Part shown: positions 32,830 to 41,161 of the stretch, one piece after another
Position numbering within the stretch: the stretch's first letter is position 1
Layout: each line of letters opens with the position of its first letter
Assembly: GCF_000374005.1 (NCBI RefSeq)
Contig: NZ_KB893135.1
Span: forward strand, 346,625-410,624
DNA: 64,000 bases
Direction: 5' to 3'
DNA from: Kiloniella laminariae DSM 19542
GTDB lineage: Bacteria > Pseudomonadota > Alphaproteobacteria > Kiloniellales > Kiloniellaceae
Made by a program: the position numbers and the translations under genes
The notes under the pieces: model-generated
What the model was told of the DNA's origin: nothing
What the model saw: the letters and a program-made list of their open reading frames with translations, nothing else
Database searches by the model: none

Positions 32830-34101
32830 ATGAAACCGAAACTGGCACGTATTCTGGTCCTGTTGATTCTTCTGCTTGCTCTGATCAGCGGTTGGTTGCT
32901 GATGATGATCCCCGATGACAACGCCGAGGCAATTGCCGCCCTGGAACGCGGCGACAAGAAAGAGGCCTTTACCCTGTACAAAACCGCGGCCCAGAAAGGC
33001 GACCGCCTGGCCCAGACGGAACTGGGCATCATGTATAACCGCGGCACAGGAACCCTTAAAAACCAGAAAGAAGCCTTCAAATGGCTGAGCAAGGCAGCAG
33101 AAGGTGGCCAGGGCAGAGCCCAGTATTATCTGGCGCATATGTACAGCAACGGTTATGGAACCGGGCGCGATCCCCACAAGGCGCTCTTCTGGTATCAAAA
33201 AGCCGCGGACAAGGGTATTGAGGCCGCCTATTTGCCTCTGGGCCTGCTGCATCTGACGGGTAATGGTCCGGAGGGTGATGTTGAAATCGACAGCGCAGGC
33301 CTGAACGGCCAGGTCACGCTTGAACTCTCCGGAGAGTTGTCAAGCCAGGCTCTCCTTCCTGAGATCAATCCCCCTGAAATAAATCAGGGCGAAATCATTC
33401 AGGGCGAAACCAGCCCCATGGGGGGACAGAACACCTCCCTTTCAGTTACAGACGACAGTCCCCTTGTCCCTGTAACGACTGACCCGCAGGCCGCCTTTCC
33501 CTGGTTGAAAAAAGCAGCAGAACTCGGCAGACCAGAGGCAGAATATCTGCTTGGACAGCTGTACCAAAAAGGCGAAGGCTTGCCGAAAAAAAACACCCCT
33601 GAGGAAAATATTGAACAGGCTTTGTTATGGTATGAAAGAGCCGCCAGAAGCACACATGTCGACGCCCAACATGCCCTGGCCCAGCTTTTTGACGAACGCG
33701 GTACTGATCAGGAAAATCAGAGTAATGCCTTTCGCTGGTACCAGCAGGCTGCAAATCAGGGCCATCCCAGAGCCCAGTATCGCCTTGGTACTTTCTATCG
33801 CGACGGCAGAGGCACCCTGCCCAACGACTGGCAGGCGGCAACCTGGTTCAGCAATGCGGCTGGGCGGGGCCATCTGGAAGCACAGTTTGCTCTGGGAGAG
33901 CTTTATCAAGGTCAGAATGAACTTGGCCCGGATTATACCAAGGCTTATATGTGGTTTGGCATTGCCACGCTTAACGGCCACGAAGAAGCACTGGAACGCA
34001 AAAACGTTGTATCCCGGCACCTCCAGCCCGAAGCAAGAGCCGCCGCGGAAAAGTTGATTGCCGACTGGCAAGAGAGCAGCAAGAAGGCAGGCGGGAACTG
34101 A
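32830..34101 (+). CDS. Membrane-anchored Sel1-repeat protein 4
   Basis: A 423-residue protein anchored by one N-terminal TM (ARILVLLILLLALISGWLLMM, about 5-25) and not cleaved, unlike the other three. It has about three Sel1 repeats (35-140), then a non-repeat insert (about 145-220) with DNA-level repeats (NQGEIIQGE) and acidic residues, then about four more repeats (222-400). The C-terminal EKLIADWQES resembles the other Sel1 proteins. Probably a periplasmic, membrane-tethered scaffold. Confidence 0.87.
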   Translation: MKPKLARILVLLILLLALISGWLLMMIPDDNAEAIAALERGDKKEAFTLYKTAAQKGDRLAQTELGIMYNRGTGTLKNQKEAFKWLSKAAEGGQGRAQYYLAHMYSNGYGTGRDPHKALFWYQKAADKGIEAAYLPLGLLHLTGNGPEGDVEIDSAGLNGQVTLELSGELSSQALLPEINPPEINQGEIIQGETSPMGGQNTSLSVTDDSPLVPVTTDPQAAFPWLKKAAELGRPEAEYLLGQLYQKGEGLPKKNTPEENIEQALLWYERAARSTHVDAQHALAQLFDERGTDQENQSNAFRWYQQAANQGHPRAQYRLGTFYRDGRGTLPNDWQAATWFSNAAGRGHLEAQFALGELYQGQNELGPDYTKAYMWFGIATLNGHEEALERKNVVSRHLQPEARAAAEKLIADWQESSKKAGGN

Positions 34102-34109
34102 TCTGCCTG

Positions 34110-35183
34110 TTATTCTGCTGTTGCCCGCTTGATTTTCTGATGAGTGTCCTCGTTAACACCGATTTTCCAGTAAGCGCTGACGTAACTGTCCTCACGCGGA
34201 ATACCACGCTCCTGAAGAAGGTGCACCCGCAGTTCCTTCACCACCGAAGCTTCTCCCGCGACAAAGATACTGGGTCGACCGGGTCTCCAGCGGATCGAGC
34301 GGATAAACCGGCTTTGTTCGCGACTGGGTTTCTCCGGGCTTGGGTTCACCAGCCAGTGAATATCAATCCCCTCTGGGGCATCAATCTCCTGACGATCTTC
34401 TTCTGAAGTGATTTCAAACACGGCTGTTCCTACAGCATCCCGCGGGATTTCTTCCAGCGCGGCAGCCGCAGCGGGAATGGCCGTCATATCAGCAGCCAAC
34501 AAGAACCAGTCTGCAGTCAGAAAAGTCATCTTTTTCGGACCGGGGCCAAACAGGCCGATGAAATCACCGGGAATGGCGCGCTGGGCCCAGTTGCTGGCAG
34601 GGCCGCCACTCCCCTCAATTTTTTGGCCAACTTGCGAGTTAATTTCCGGGCCAGATTCCGGGCCAGATTCCGGGCCAGCTTTTAGACCAACCTCTTCTCC
34701 CGGTTCATGACCATGCAGGGCAAAATCGATATCAATTTCCCGCAGATCGGGCCGATGATGACGAATGGTATAGGTCCGCATCACCGGGCGTTGCCCCTGT
34801 TCAATCTGGGACAGAAAGCCAGCCGGGTCGATTTCCGGTTCTGGAATCAACAGCTTGACATGCGCACCTTCCTGACTTTCCGGGAAATTGCGCAAACCTT
34901 CTCCGCCCAGCGTCACCCGCAGCATGTGTGGACTTAGTTGATGACGACTGATCACCGAAAGAATACGGGGCAGTTTGCTCTTGGACCGTTCAGCACCAGC
35001 CCCGTCATTGGCAGCACCAGTTGGCAGCGGCCGCAGGGAAGCTTTCTCCATCAGAGTTTTCGGGGCGTTCCAGCCCTCACCGGTTCCAGTTCCTGAAACA
35101 GCCGATCCTCCATCCGTCTGCCCTGCTGATACTGCGGGCCTTCCTTCTGGTCTGGGCGATACCGCTCTGGTCTTGTCTGTCAT
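34110..35183 (-). CDS. Siderophore-interacting flavoprotein (SIP/ViuB family)
   Basis: A 357-residue NAD(P)H-flavin ferric-siderophore reductase, cytosolic. A poorly conserved N-terminus (about 1-70) precedes the FAD domain: HMLRVTLGGEGLRNFPES, AHVKLLIPEPE, the FAD motif RTYTIR at about 137-142, and DFALHG. GDFIGLFGPGPKK follows. The NAD-binding half has WFLLAADMTAIPAAAAAL and the C-terminal ISAYWKxG-like VSAYWKIGVNED. A Gly-Pro-Glu-rich insert (AGPESGPESGPEINSQ, about 167-182) is encoded by a 12-bp tandem repeat at 34643-34678 and is not family-typical. GAGGGG lies upstream of ATG 35183. A Fur-like box upstream fits iron control. Confidence 0.9.
   Translation of the reverse strand: MTDKTRAVSPRPEGRPAVSAGQTDGGSAVSGTGTGEGWNAPKTLMEKASLRPLPTGAANDGAGAERSKSKLPRILSVISRHQLSPHMLRVTLGGEGLRNFPESQEGAHVKLLIPEPEIDPAGFLSQIEQGQRPVMRTYTIRHHRPDLREIDIDFALHGHEPGEEVGLKAGPESGPESGPEINSQVGQKIEGSGGPASNWAQRAIPGDFIGLFGPGPKKMTFLTADWFLLAADMTAIPAAAAALEEIPRDAVGTAVFEITSEEDRQEIDAPEGIDIHWLVNPSPEKPSREQSRFIRSIRWRPGRPSIFVAGEASVVKELRVHLLQERGIPREDSYVSAYWKIGVNEDTHQKIKRATAE
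34643..34678. repeat. 12-bp in-frame tandem repeat in the SIP gene
   Basis: Three copies of ATTCCGGGCCAG (plus strand), adding the residues GPES per copy on the minus strand. The insert it makes is not expected in the family. Confidence 0.9.
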
Positions 35184-35285
35184 CAAGCTATCCCCCTCAA
35201 GATAGAAGCTCCGGTTATAGAGACTGGGTATAAGACGCTGTGGTTTTCTGCTCTGCCATATAGGGCGCTGTCCCCATCAATTCAA

Positions 35286-35300
35286 TGAGAATTATTCGCA
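35286..35300. promoter_or_regulatory. Candidate Fur box
   Basis: TGAGAAT T ATTCGCA matches the 7-1-7 Fur consensus TGATAAT N ATTATCA at 12 of 15 positions. It is about 103 bp upstream of the siderophore-interacting flavoprotein start and would serve it. Confidence 0.5.
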
Positions 35301-35441
35301 ATTAAAGCAACAAATCGTGATCACAAAAATCACAACACATCATAAATTTAAAATCCCTGCGTGTTATAAGGATACGCGGCAAGGTAGCAAGCAGCATTTT
35401 CGACAGGACAAAAAAGAACACAGCCTCAACGGGAGAACGCC

Positions 35442-36461
35442 ATGTCTGATCTGAAAGTCACATCCTGGAACATCGAGCACATGAAACGCCTGTTTGAAAC
35501 TGGCGGCAGCGCGACCGTGCAGCAGCGGCGATCCCGGCGACGGGCAACTGTCGCCGCGCAGGTCATGGCCCTTGATGCCGACGTCCTCTGTGTTCTCGAA
35601 GGTCCTTCTTCTGCTGCGGATATGAAAAACTTTTGCGCCCACGATCTTGCTGGCAACTGGCAGCTGATCGAGGCGGCGGATGGCCAGTACGGCACTCGCG
35701 GCAGCCAGTACATCTGGTTTCTGGTCAAAAGTGCTCTGGCTGCTGATGCCTCGCTTTTGCCTGTTGCAACCTTTCGCGAGTTCGCCGGGGAAAGCTGGAA
35801 GGTTCACTACTGGGGCGATTTCGAGGAACAGACCCACCGCCATTACCGCGCCCCGCAAACCCTGCTGCTGGACTGGCGCGGCGAACGGCTGGAATTTATC
35901 GGCCTGCACCTCAAAAGCAAGTTTGTCCAGCGGGGCTCTTCTGACTGGGCCGCAGGCGGGCAGCAACAGCAGGACTTTATCCGCGCGGCGATCAAGGCGC
36001 GGATAAAACTGACGACCGAGGCCCAGAACGTGCGCAACTATATCGACCGCAAGTTCGCCCAGTTGGCTGCTCCGAACATCTTTGTTATGGGTGATCTGAA
36101 CGACGGCCCCGGCAAAGAGTATTTCGAACGCCAGTACCTGTTTTTTGATCTGCTCTCCAACATCCAGGGCGATGTGTTTTTTGCCCGGCGTTTCCTCAAC
36201 CATGCTCTTTTTGATGCCCCCGAGGAACTGCGCTGGTCAGTGGACTTTCAGGACTTTGTTGATCCCGAACGCGATCCCCATATCCTGCTCGACCATATTC
36301 TTTTTACCCAGGCTCTGGTCGAGGGAACAAAACCCTTCGAAATCAGATCCGGAGCAGGCAGGGTTGAACATGAAATCCACGAGCAGATCAACGCACCCCT
36401 GCCCCTCTACGCCCACAGCAGCGACCACCGCCCCGTCTCGGTAATTTTATCGGGGAAATAG
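35442..36461 (+). CDS. Endonuclease/exonuclease/phosphatase (EEP) family protein
   Basis: A 339-residue EEP-fold metal phosphoesterase. The metal and catalytic motifs are TSWNIEHMK (Asn, about 10), CVLEGP (Glu, about 53), GLHLKSK (His), VMGDLNDGPG (Asp/Asn pair, about 217-226) and SSDHRPVSV (Asp-His, near residue 328). Whether it acts on nucleic acid, lipid or another phosphodiester cannot be told from sequence. No signal peptide. GGGAG precedes the ATG. The gene to its left is divergent and that to its right convergent. Confidence 0.9.
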   Translation: MSDLKVTSWNIEHMKRLFETGGSATVQQRRSRRRATVAAQVMALDADVLCVLEGPSSAADMKNFCAHDLAGNWQLIEAADGQYGTRGSQYIWFLVKSALAADASLLPVATFREFAGESWKVHYWGDFEEQTHRHYRAPQTLLLDWRGERLEFIGLHLKSKFVQRGSSDWAAGGQQQQDFIRAAIKARIKLTTEAQNVRNYIDRKFAQLAAPNIFVMGDLNDGPGKEYFERQYLFFDLLSNIQGDVFFARRFLNHALFDAPEELRWSVDFQDFVDPERDPHILLDHILFTQALVEGTKPFEIRSGAGRVEHEIHEQINAPLPLYAHSSDHRPVSVILSGK

Positions 36462-36477
36462 CCCCTGAAACAAAACT

Positions 36478-37413
36478 TTACCAGTTCAGGATTATCCGCC
36501 CACGCTTGCCGCTTTTTTTAAGGTGGGCGAGGCCAGCCTGATATCGGTCAAAGCCGTAAACCTCTTCAACAATCGGCAAGAGCGACTTGCCTTCTATCAA
36601 GGGTTCAATTGCTTTAAGCCGGGCTGTATCGCCATGCATGACCATCAAATATCCGACCTGCGGATCTTCGGAAGTTCCCCCGTTCACATCATCGGGAAGT
36701 GCCGGAATAAATTTCCCCTTTGCACTCAACAGATGGCGGCAGTCGTCCAGCTTCAGCTTTGTTGAGAAATCGACAAGGAGATCATAATTTCCCGGAAGAT
36801 CAGCAAGGTTTGTATCCCGGTAGTCGTAAACCTTGTCAGCGCCCAGTTGTTTTAAAAAATCAGTATGGTCTTTACCCGCCAGGGCCGTCACCTGGTGACC
36901 TTTGAGTTTTGCCAGCTGGGTAGCATAAACGCCGACACCGCCGGCAGCCCCGACAATCAAGATATTCATATTTGATTTCACATTTGATTTCTGTGGCGCG
37001 AGATCTTCAAGAATTGACAAGGATGTCAGAACGCCAAGAGGAAAAGACGCGGCTTCTTCAAATGAAAGAGATGGCGGAATTTCGGCAATATAGCTTTCAG
37101 GCAAGACGATATATTCTGCATGGGTCTTGCATCCCGTAATGAGATGGACATAACCGTAAACCCGCGTGCCAATATCAAATTTCTCACCCCGAGATTCAAC
37201 AACTCCAGAAAATTCCAGACCAGTTTGTACCGGGTGGTCAAATCCGTATTCCTGAAAATAACTGTCATAGCTCCCCGCTGCACTCTCCAGATCATAGGAA
37301 TTTAAGGATGCGCTATGGACTTTGATCAGGACCTCTCCTTTTGCTGGTACAGGCTTTTCCAGATTGTCCTTCAGTAGGATGACCGATTTTTCCTTGACGA
37401 CCAGGCCTTTCAT
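36478..37413 (-). CDS. NADPH:quinone reductase-like MDR oxidoreductase
   Basis: A 311-residue medium-chain dehydrogenase/reductase. N-terminal GroES-like fold with VLIKVHSASLNSYDLESAAG and TGLEFSGVVES. The catalytic zinc ligands are absent, as in the quinone-reductase branch. The NADPH site is ILIVGAAGGVGVYATQLAKLKGHQVTALAG in the middle (GAAGGVG). Likely reduces quinones or reactive aldehydes. ATG 37413 has AGGGA upstream and is preferred to ATG 37425. It is divergent from a TetR gene with a perfect 14-bp inverted repeat in between, so it is probably repressed by that TetR and induced by its substrate. Confidence 0.9.
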   Translation of the reverse strand: MKGLVVKEKSVILLKDNLEKPVPAKGEVLIKVHSASLNSYDLESAAGSYDSYFQEYGFDHPVQTGLEFSGVVESRGEKFDIGTRVYGYVHLITGCKTHAEYIVLPESYIAEIPPSLSFEEAASFPLGVLTSLSILEDLAPQKSNVKSNMNILIVGAAGGVGVYATQLAKLKGHQVTALAGKDHTDFLKQLGADKVYDYRDTNLADLPGNYDLLVDFSTKLKLDDCRHLLSAKGKFIPALPDDVNGGTSEDPQVGYLMVMHGDTARLKAIEPLIEGKSLLPIVEEVYGFDRYQAGLAHLKKSGKRGRIILNW

Positions 37414-37444
37414 GACTTCCCTCATGGTATTTGTTATATGGAAA

Positions 37445-37476
37445 TTGTAATTTAGGTCAACAGACCTAAATTACAA
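37445..37476. promoter_or_regulatory. Perfect 14-bp inverted-repeat operator
   Basis: TTGTAATTTAGGTC, a four-base centre AACA, then GACCTAAATTACAA. It lies between the divergent oxidoreductase and TetR genes. A core of GACCTAAAT/ATTTAGGTC is TetR-like, so autorepression and repression of the oxidoreductase are likely. Confidence 0.8.
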
Positions 37477-37519
37477 GATGAAGACCCAGAAAATATTGAC
37501 CCGATGTAAGGTGAGTTTA

Positions 37520-38125
37520 GTGGCCCAGACCAGAGAGCAGCAAAATAAACTCAAGAAAGAAGCCATATCCAGAGCGACGATCAAACTTCTGAAGGAGTGC
37601 GGGGGAGAAGGCCTGTCAATGCGCCGTGTTGCGGATGAAACCGGCATAAGCCTTGGCAACTTGCAGTATCACTATAAAACCAGGGAAGAACTTCTTGCGA
37701 CCATTCTTGATGATTTCCTTTCAAATTACCTGAGCGGAAACTGGGAAAAGAGCAAGAAAGATGCAGCAGAGCCCTCCCCCTCTCTGGAACAGGTTTTCTT
37801 GCAGATTTTGACACACGACAGCTTTGATGACTGCACAGTCGTCTTCAAGGAAATCTGGTCCCTCGCACAAAGGAATGCAGGAATAGACCAGCTGCTTGTT
37901 GACTTTTACCAACAGAGCCATCGCTTCCTTTGCCAGTTGCTTTCTTCAACAAGCACCTCGGCAGTTGAGCAGGAAAAAGCGGAACGGACAGCTGATATTC
38001 TTTTACCGTTTCTGGAAGGCTATTGCGTTACCCGGAAAGCATTGCGCTCGGATCCCGGGATTTTGTCAGCTGATCTGGCACACCTTACGAATGCACTCTT
38101 GAGTCAAGAGCCAATCAGGGATTAG
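37520..38125 (+). CDS. TetR-family regulator
   Basis: A 201-residue regulator. The N-terminal HTH is EAISRATIKLLKECGGEGLSMRRVADETGISLGNLQYHYKTREEL (in parts), with the recognition helix at SLGNLQYHYKTR, typical of TetR. The C-terminal ligand domain is about 60-195. The frame is open to an ATG at 37478, but that codon lies only one base beyond the operator; GTG 37520 has AAGGTGA upstream and gives the usual TetR length before the HTH. It is expected to repress the divergent oxidoreductase and itself. Confidence 0.88.
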   Translation: MAQTREQQNKLKKEAISRATIKLLKECGGEGLSMRRVADETGISLGNLQYHYKTREELLATILDDFLSNYLSGNWEKSKKDAAEPSPSLEQVFLQILTHDSFDDCTVVFKEIWSLAQRNAGIDQLLVDFYQQSHRFLCQLLSSTSTSAVEQEKAERTADILLPFLEGYCVTRKALRSDPGILSADLAHLTNALLSQEPIRD

Positions 38126-38162
38126 ACTACAAGGTACCGCGAATGAATGAGGTGGAAATAAA

Positions 38163-38936
38163 GTGATTGTTCGTCTTGTTATCGCCTGCTGCCTTTTTGC
38201 CTTTACGGTTTCGACACAGGCTGATGAACCGCGTAAAACCCAGGTTTTTGCGGGTGCTTTTTTCCCCTTCATACTAGAACAGGATAACCAAGGAACCCCG
38301 CGGGGATTATCCGTCGATATTCTTGAAAGAGTTTCCGCGATCACCGGTGATCCCATTGAGGTGAAGGTTTATCCCTGGGCCCGGGCACAGCAGTTGCTGA
38401 AGCTCGGAAGCGTCGATGGTCTTGTCGGGCCTTACCGCTCTGCCGAACGCGATGGTTACATGACCTATTCCAGCCGTCATTTTTACGAAGATCGCATGGT
38501 GCTCCTGCAGCGCAAGAGCGAACCGATCCCCTGGGACGGCAATTTCAAGTCCATGAGCAGCTATAGCATCCTGACAATCAACGGCTGGGCTTACGGACCG
38601 GAATTTGAAGCATCCCGCCCTCTTCTCAGAATTGAAAAGGTTACGACAGCAGCACAGGCCCTGCTGATGCTCCGCAATGACCAGGTTGATCTGGTGGCCC
38701 TGAACGAACGCAATGCTCTCTATGAGATAAGAAAAGAAGCCGCACTGGAGGAAATAGAGATCAAGGAGCCCGAGTTTCGCACGGTGGTTGGCTATTTCGC
38801 GTTCCCAAAAAAACAAACCGATGCTGCCTTTCAAAAGCGCTTTAACGACGCGCTCAATCAACTCGCCGTAACAGGAGAAATCAAACAGCTTTCCGCCCGC
38901 TATGGCCTTGCCTATATCGGCGAGCTGTCGAACTAA
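38163..38936 (+). CDS. Orphan periplasmic solute-binding protein (SBP_bac_3 family)
   Basis: A 257-residue periplasmic binding protein with a signal peptide (about 1-20, ending VSTQADEP). The family-3 fold is seen in GTPRGLSVDILERVS, VYPWARAQQLLKLGSVDGLVGPYRSAERDGYM and TAAQALLMLRNDQVDLVAL. Members bind amino acids or small organic acids and usually serve an ABC transporter or a sensor. No permease or ATPase gene is adjacent. It shares the PW-(A/K)-RA motif with the binding protein at 62799. GTG start with GAGGTGG upstream; it follows tetR by 37 bp and could be co-transcribed. Confidence 0.88.
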   Translation: MIVRLVIACCLFAFTVSTQADEPRKTQVFAGAFFPFILEQDNQGTPRGLSVDILERVSAITGDPIEVKVYPWARAQQLLKLGSVDGLVGPYRSAERDGYMTYSSRHFYEDRMVLLQRKSEPIPWDGNFKSMSSYSILTINGWAYGPEFEASRPLLRIEKVTTAAQALLMLRNDQVDLVALNERNALYEIRKEAALEEIEIKEPEFRTVVGYFAFPKKQTDAAFQKRFNDALNQLAVTGEIKQLSARYGLAYIGELSN

Positions 38937-38972
38937 ACGCAAAAAATTAAAGAGAAACGCCTTGGCTTTCTG

Positions 38973-39001
38973 AAAAACGCGCCTCCCGGACGAGAGGCGC
39001 G
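38973..39001 (-). terminator. Intrinsic terminator of the chemoreceptor gene
   Basis: On the minus strand a perfect 8-bp stem CGCGCCTC / GAGGCGCG with an 8-base loop is followed by TTTTT, 49 bp after the chemoreceptor stop. Confidence 0.85.
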
Positions 39002-39049
39002 CAACAGAGCCGGTCATTTTTACCTTACTGACGACAGCAAGATCCTGTC

Positions 39050-40171
39050 CTAGCTGTTCAACACCTTCAACAGGCGATCTGCCCTCCCAGCAAGATCTTC
39101 GGCAATGCCCATGACTTCACCTGCAACAGTATGGACCTGATCAACGTTCTGGGTCACACCGCTGATATTGACCGTGATATCATTCACTCCAGAAGCTGCT
39201 TCGCCGACGTTACGGGCAATTTCCTGGGTTGCGGCCCCCTGTTCTTCCATGGCTGCGGCAATTCCCGACGCCCCCTGGTTGATGTCGCCAATCGACTTGG
39301 TGATGTGAGCAATGGCCGTGACTGCATTTCCTGAAACGTCCTGGATTTCTGCAACCTGGATCTTGATGTCTTCCGTTGCCTTCGCCGTCTGAGTCGCAAG
39401 TGCCTTTACTTCGGAGGCAACAACGGCAAAGCCCTTACCTGCCTCGCCCGCCCTTGCAGCTTCAATCGTGGCGTTAAGCGCCAGCAGATTGGTCTGCCCC
39501 GCGATGTCGTTGATCAGACTGACCACGCGATCAATCTTCGCCGAGGCTTCGGATAGGCCGCGTACCAACTGATTGGCCTGTTCAGCTTCGGTAAAGGCAT
39601 TGGTTGCCATCGTGGAAGAGTGGGAAACCTGTTGGTTGATTTCCTTGATTGAGGAATTGAGCTGGTCGGCCGCAGACGCAACAGTCTGGGTATTTACTCC
39701 CGCCTCTTCCGCACCTGCCGCGACCGTAACGGTACGTTCCGCCGCTTCCGATGCTGTGCGGTTCATAGACTGGGCACTATTGTTCAGCTGGCTTGAAATC
39801 GAGGCGATCGCGTCAACCATCTCCCCAAAGGTTTTCATCTTGTTCTCGACACCATCTGCTGCAGCATTAATCTGTTGCGCAGCTTCACCAAAAGAACCGA
39901 CCATCCCATGAACAGCAATTCGGCGAAAATACTGATTTTTCGAGATAAATCCCAGACAGGCCGTTGATTCCCGAACATAGGCATCCGTGCGGTCAATCAT
40001 CTCGTTGATCCGCGTACAAAGTTTGCGTTCCACATTGTCTTCAGGGGTAATGTCCAGAATCCGGGCTTCAAAATTCCCCTGACAAATCGCCTCGCAGACC
40101 TGGAGAACCTGTTCCAGAACTTCCGGTCGGATAGCTTGACGCTGAACCATTTCTTTTTTTCGCGCAAACAT
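39050..40171 (-). CDS. Soluble methyl-accepting chemotaxis protein
   Basis: A 373-residue chemoreceptor without TM helices, so it is cytosolic. The N-terminal part (about 1-110) is helical with no recognised sensor domain. The signalling domain runs about 115-372. Its conserved hairpin tip is [41 protein letters not shown] (in parts, about 213-255). Adaptation-type Glu/Gln residues occur around it. A perfect AGGAGG is 5-10 bases before the ATG, which is two bases after the stop of the PAS gene, so the two genes form one operon. It probably reads the state of that PAS protein. Confidence 0.93.
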   Translation of the reverse strand: MFARKKEMVQRQAIRPEVLEQVLQVCEAICQGNFEARILDITPEDNVERKLCTRINEMIDRTDAYVRESTACLGFISKNQYFRRIAVHGMVGSFGEAAQQINAAADGVENKMKTFGEMVDAIASISSQLNNSAQSMNRTASEAAERTVTVAAGAEEAGVNTQTVASAADQLNSSIKEINQQVSHSSTMATNAFTEAEQANQLVRGLSEASAKIDRVVSLINDIAGQTNLLALNATIEAARAGEAGKGFAVVASEVKALATQTAKATEDIKIQVAEIQDVSGNAVTAIAHITKSIGDINQGASGIAAAMEEQGAATQEIARNVGEAASGVNDITVNISGVTQNVDQVHTVAGEVMGIAEDLAGRADRLLKVLNS

Positions 40172-40173
40172 GC

Positions 40174-40695
40174 TCAATCCTCCTGGGCCAAAGCGGCAAT
40201 GAACTCATTATAGGACTGGTCTTTCTCGGACAGGATCTGGTTGAGCGCCTCGATCGACTGCTTGATGCCTTCCTTGCGGTTACTGTTGGCATCCTCAATT
40301 TTCTTGAGCTTGTCATAAAGCGGTTCGATGACTGTCTTGATTGTCTGCGGATTTGGGACACGCCGGGTCGAATGATAACCGACAATTTCTCCATTTACGG
40401 TACTGGGTGTCACATGGGCAATCACCCAGTAATGATCACCATTTTTGGAAGAGTTCACGACATAGGCGAAAATTTCCTCACCCGCGGCAAGGTTCGTCCA
40501 CAACAGCTCGAAAATTGCACGAGGCATATTGGGATTGCGGATGATGTTATGCGGTTTGCCGATCACCTCATTCTCGGAATAGCTCGCTATCTGCAGAAAA
40601 ATATCATTCGTATAGGTCAAACGTCCTTTGAGATCAGTCTTGCTGACGATCAAATCATTGCGGTCAAAGAACAATTCCTTGCCTGGATATTGCAT
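40174..40695 (-). CDS. Aer-like PAS sensor protein (partner of chemoreceptor)
   Basis: A 173-residue soluble PAS protein. The PAS core (about 12-120) matches Aer and its relatives: [46 protein letters not shown] (in parts) with the NPxMP motif next to FELLW typical of FAD-binding Aer PAS domains, and GYHSTRR near its end. A coiled-coil C-terminus (about 125-170) follows. Flavin binding and redox or oxygen sensing are known for Aer but inferred here. In this pair the sensor and the signalling parts of Aer are on separate proteins, coupled in one operon. Confidence 0.88.
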   Translation of the reverse strand: MQYPGKELFFDRNDLIVSKTDLKGRLTYTNDIFLQIASYSENEVIGKPHNIIRNPNMPRAIFELLWTNLAAGEEIFAYVVNSSKNGDHYWVIAHVTPSTVNGEIVGYHSTRRVPNPQTIKTVIEPLYDKLKKIEDANSNRKEGIKQSIEALNQILSEKDQSYNEFIAALAQED

Positions 40696-41161
40696 GTTTT
40701 CATTTCTCCTTTTCGCCGCCCTCTAACGAGCAACTATAGTATGCAAAGAAAAAATGAATCAAAATTTAAATAAATACACTTCGAATACAAATAAAAAAAC
40801 AATTACAAAAAAATAAACAAATATTTATTTAATACAGAAAGATCTAAAACTAACAACTTAAGGTTTATATTTATTGTAAATAAATAATCCAACATTAATA
40901 CTTGAAATTCATTAAAAAAGGGAACTCCCAAAGCCTATTCATAAATGATTCCAGTACAAAACAGAGATTTCCTGCAGCCCTTCAATCCGCAAAACAAAAC
41001 ATCCAACTATCCGAACCCCGTGCTTTCAGCTATACTCAGCCCGGATCAGTAAAGTGCGGACGTTATTTACTTCACCATCCGTCAAGATTTCCGGAACAGG
41101 CTTTTCTCTCGCGCCTTTTGCATGAATATCTTGACTGACAGGATCAGGAGGGCCCTTTTCA
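40696..41161. other. AT-rich intergenic region
   Basis: No gene supported. 40735-40915 is extremely AT-rich with many A- and T-tracts (possible bent DNA or promoter region for the PAS-chemoreceptor operon). An open frame at 40902-41138 begins with TTG, lacks a ribosome site and is not called. Confidence 0.4.

Noticed and set aside
40902-41138. 78-residue open frame before the dCACHE kinase
   Set aside because: TTG start, no ribosome site, and composition like non-coding DNA.
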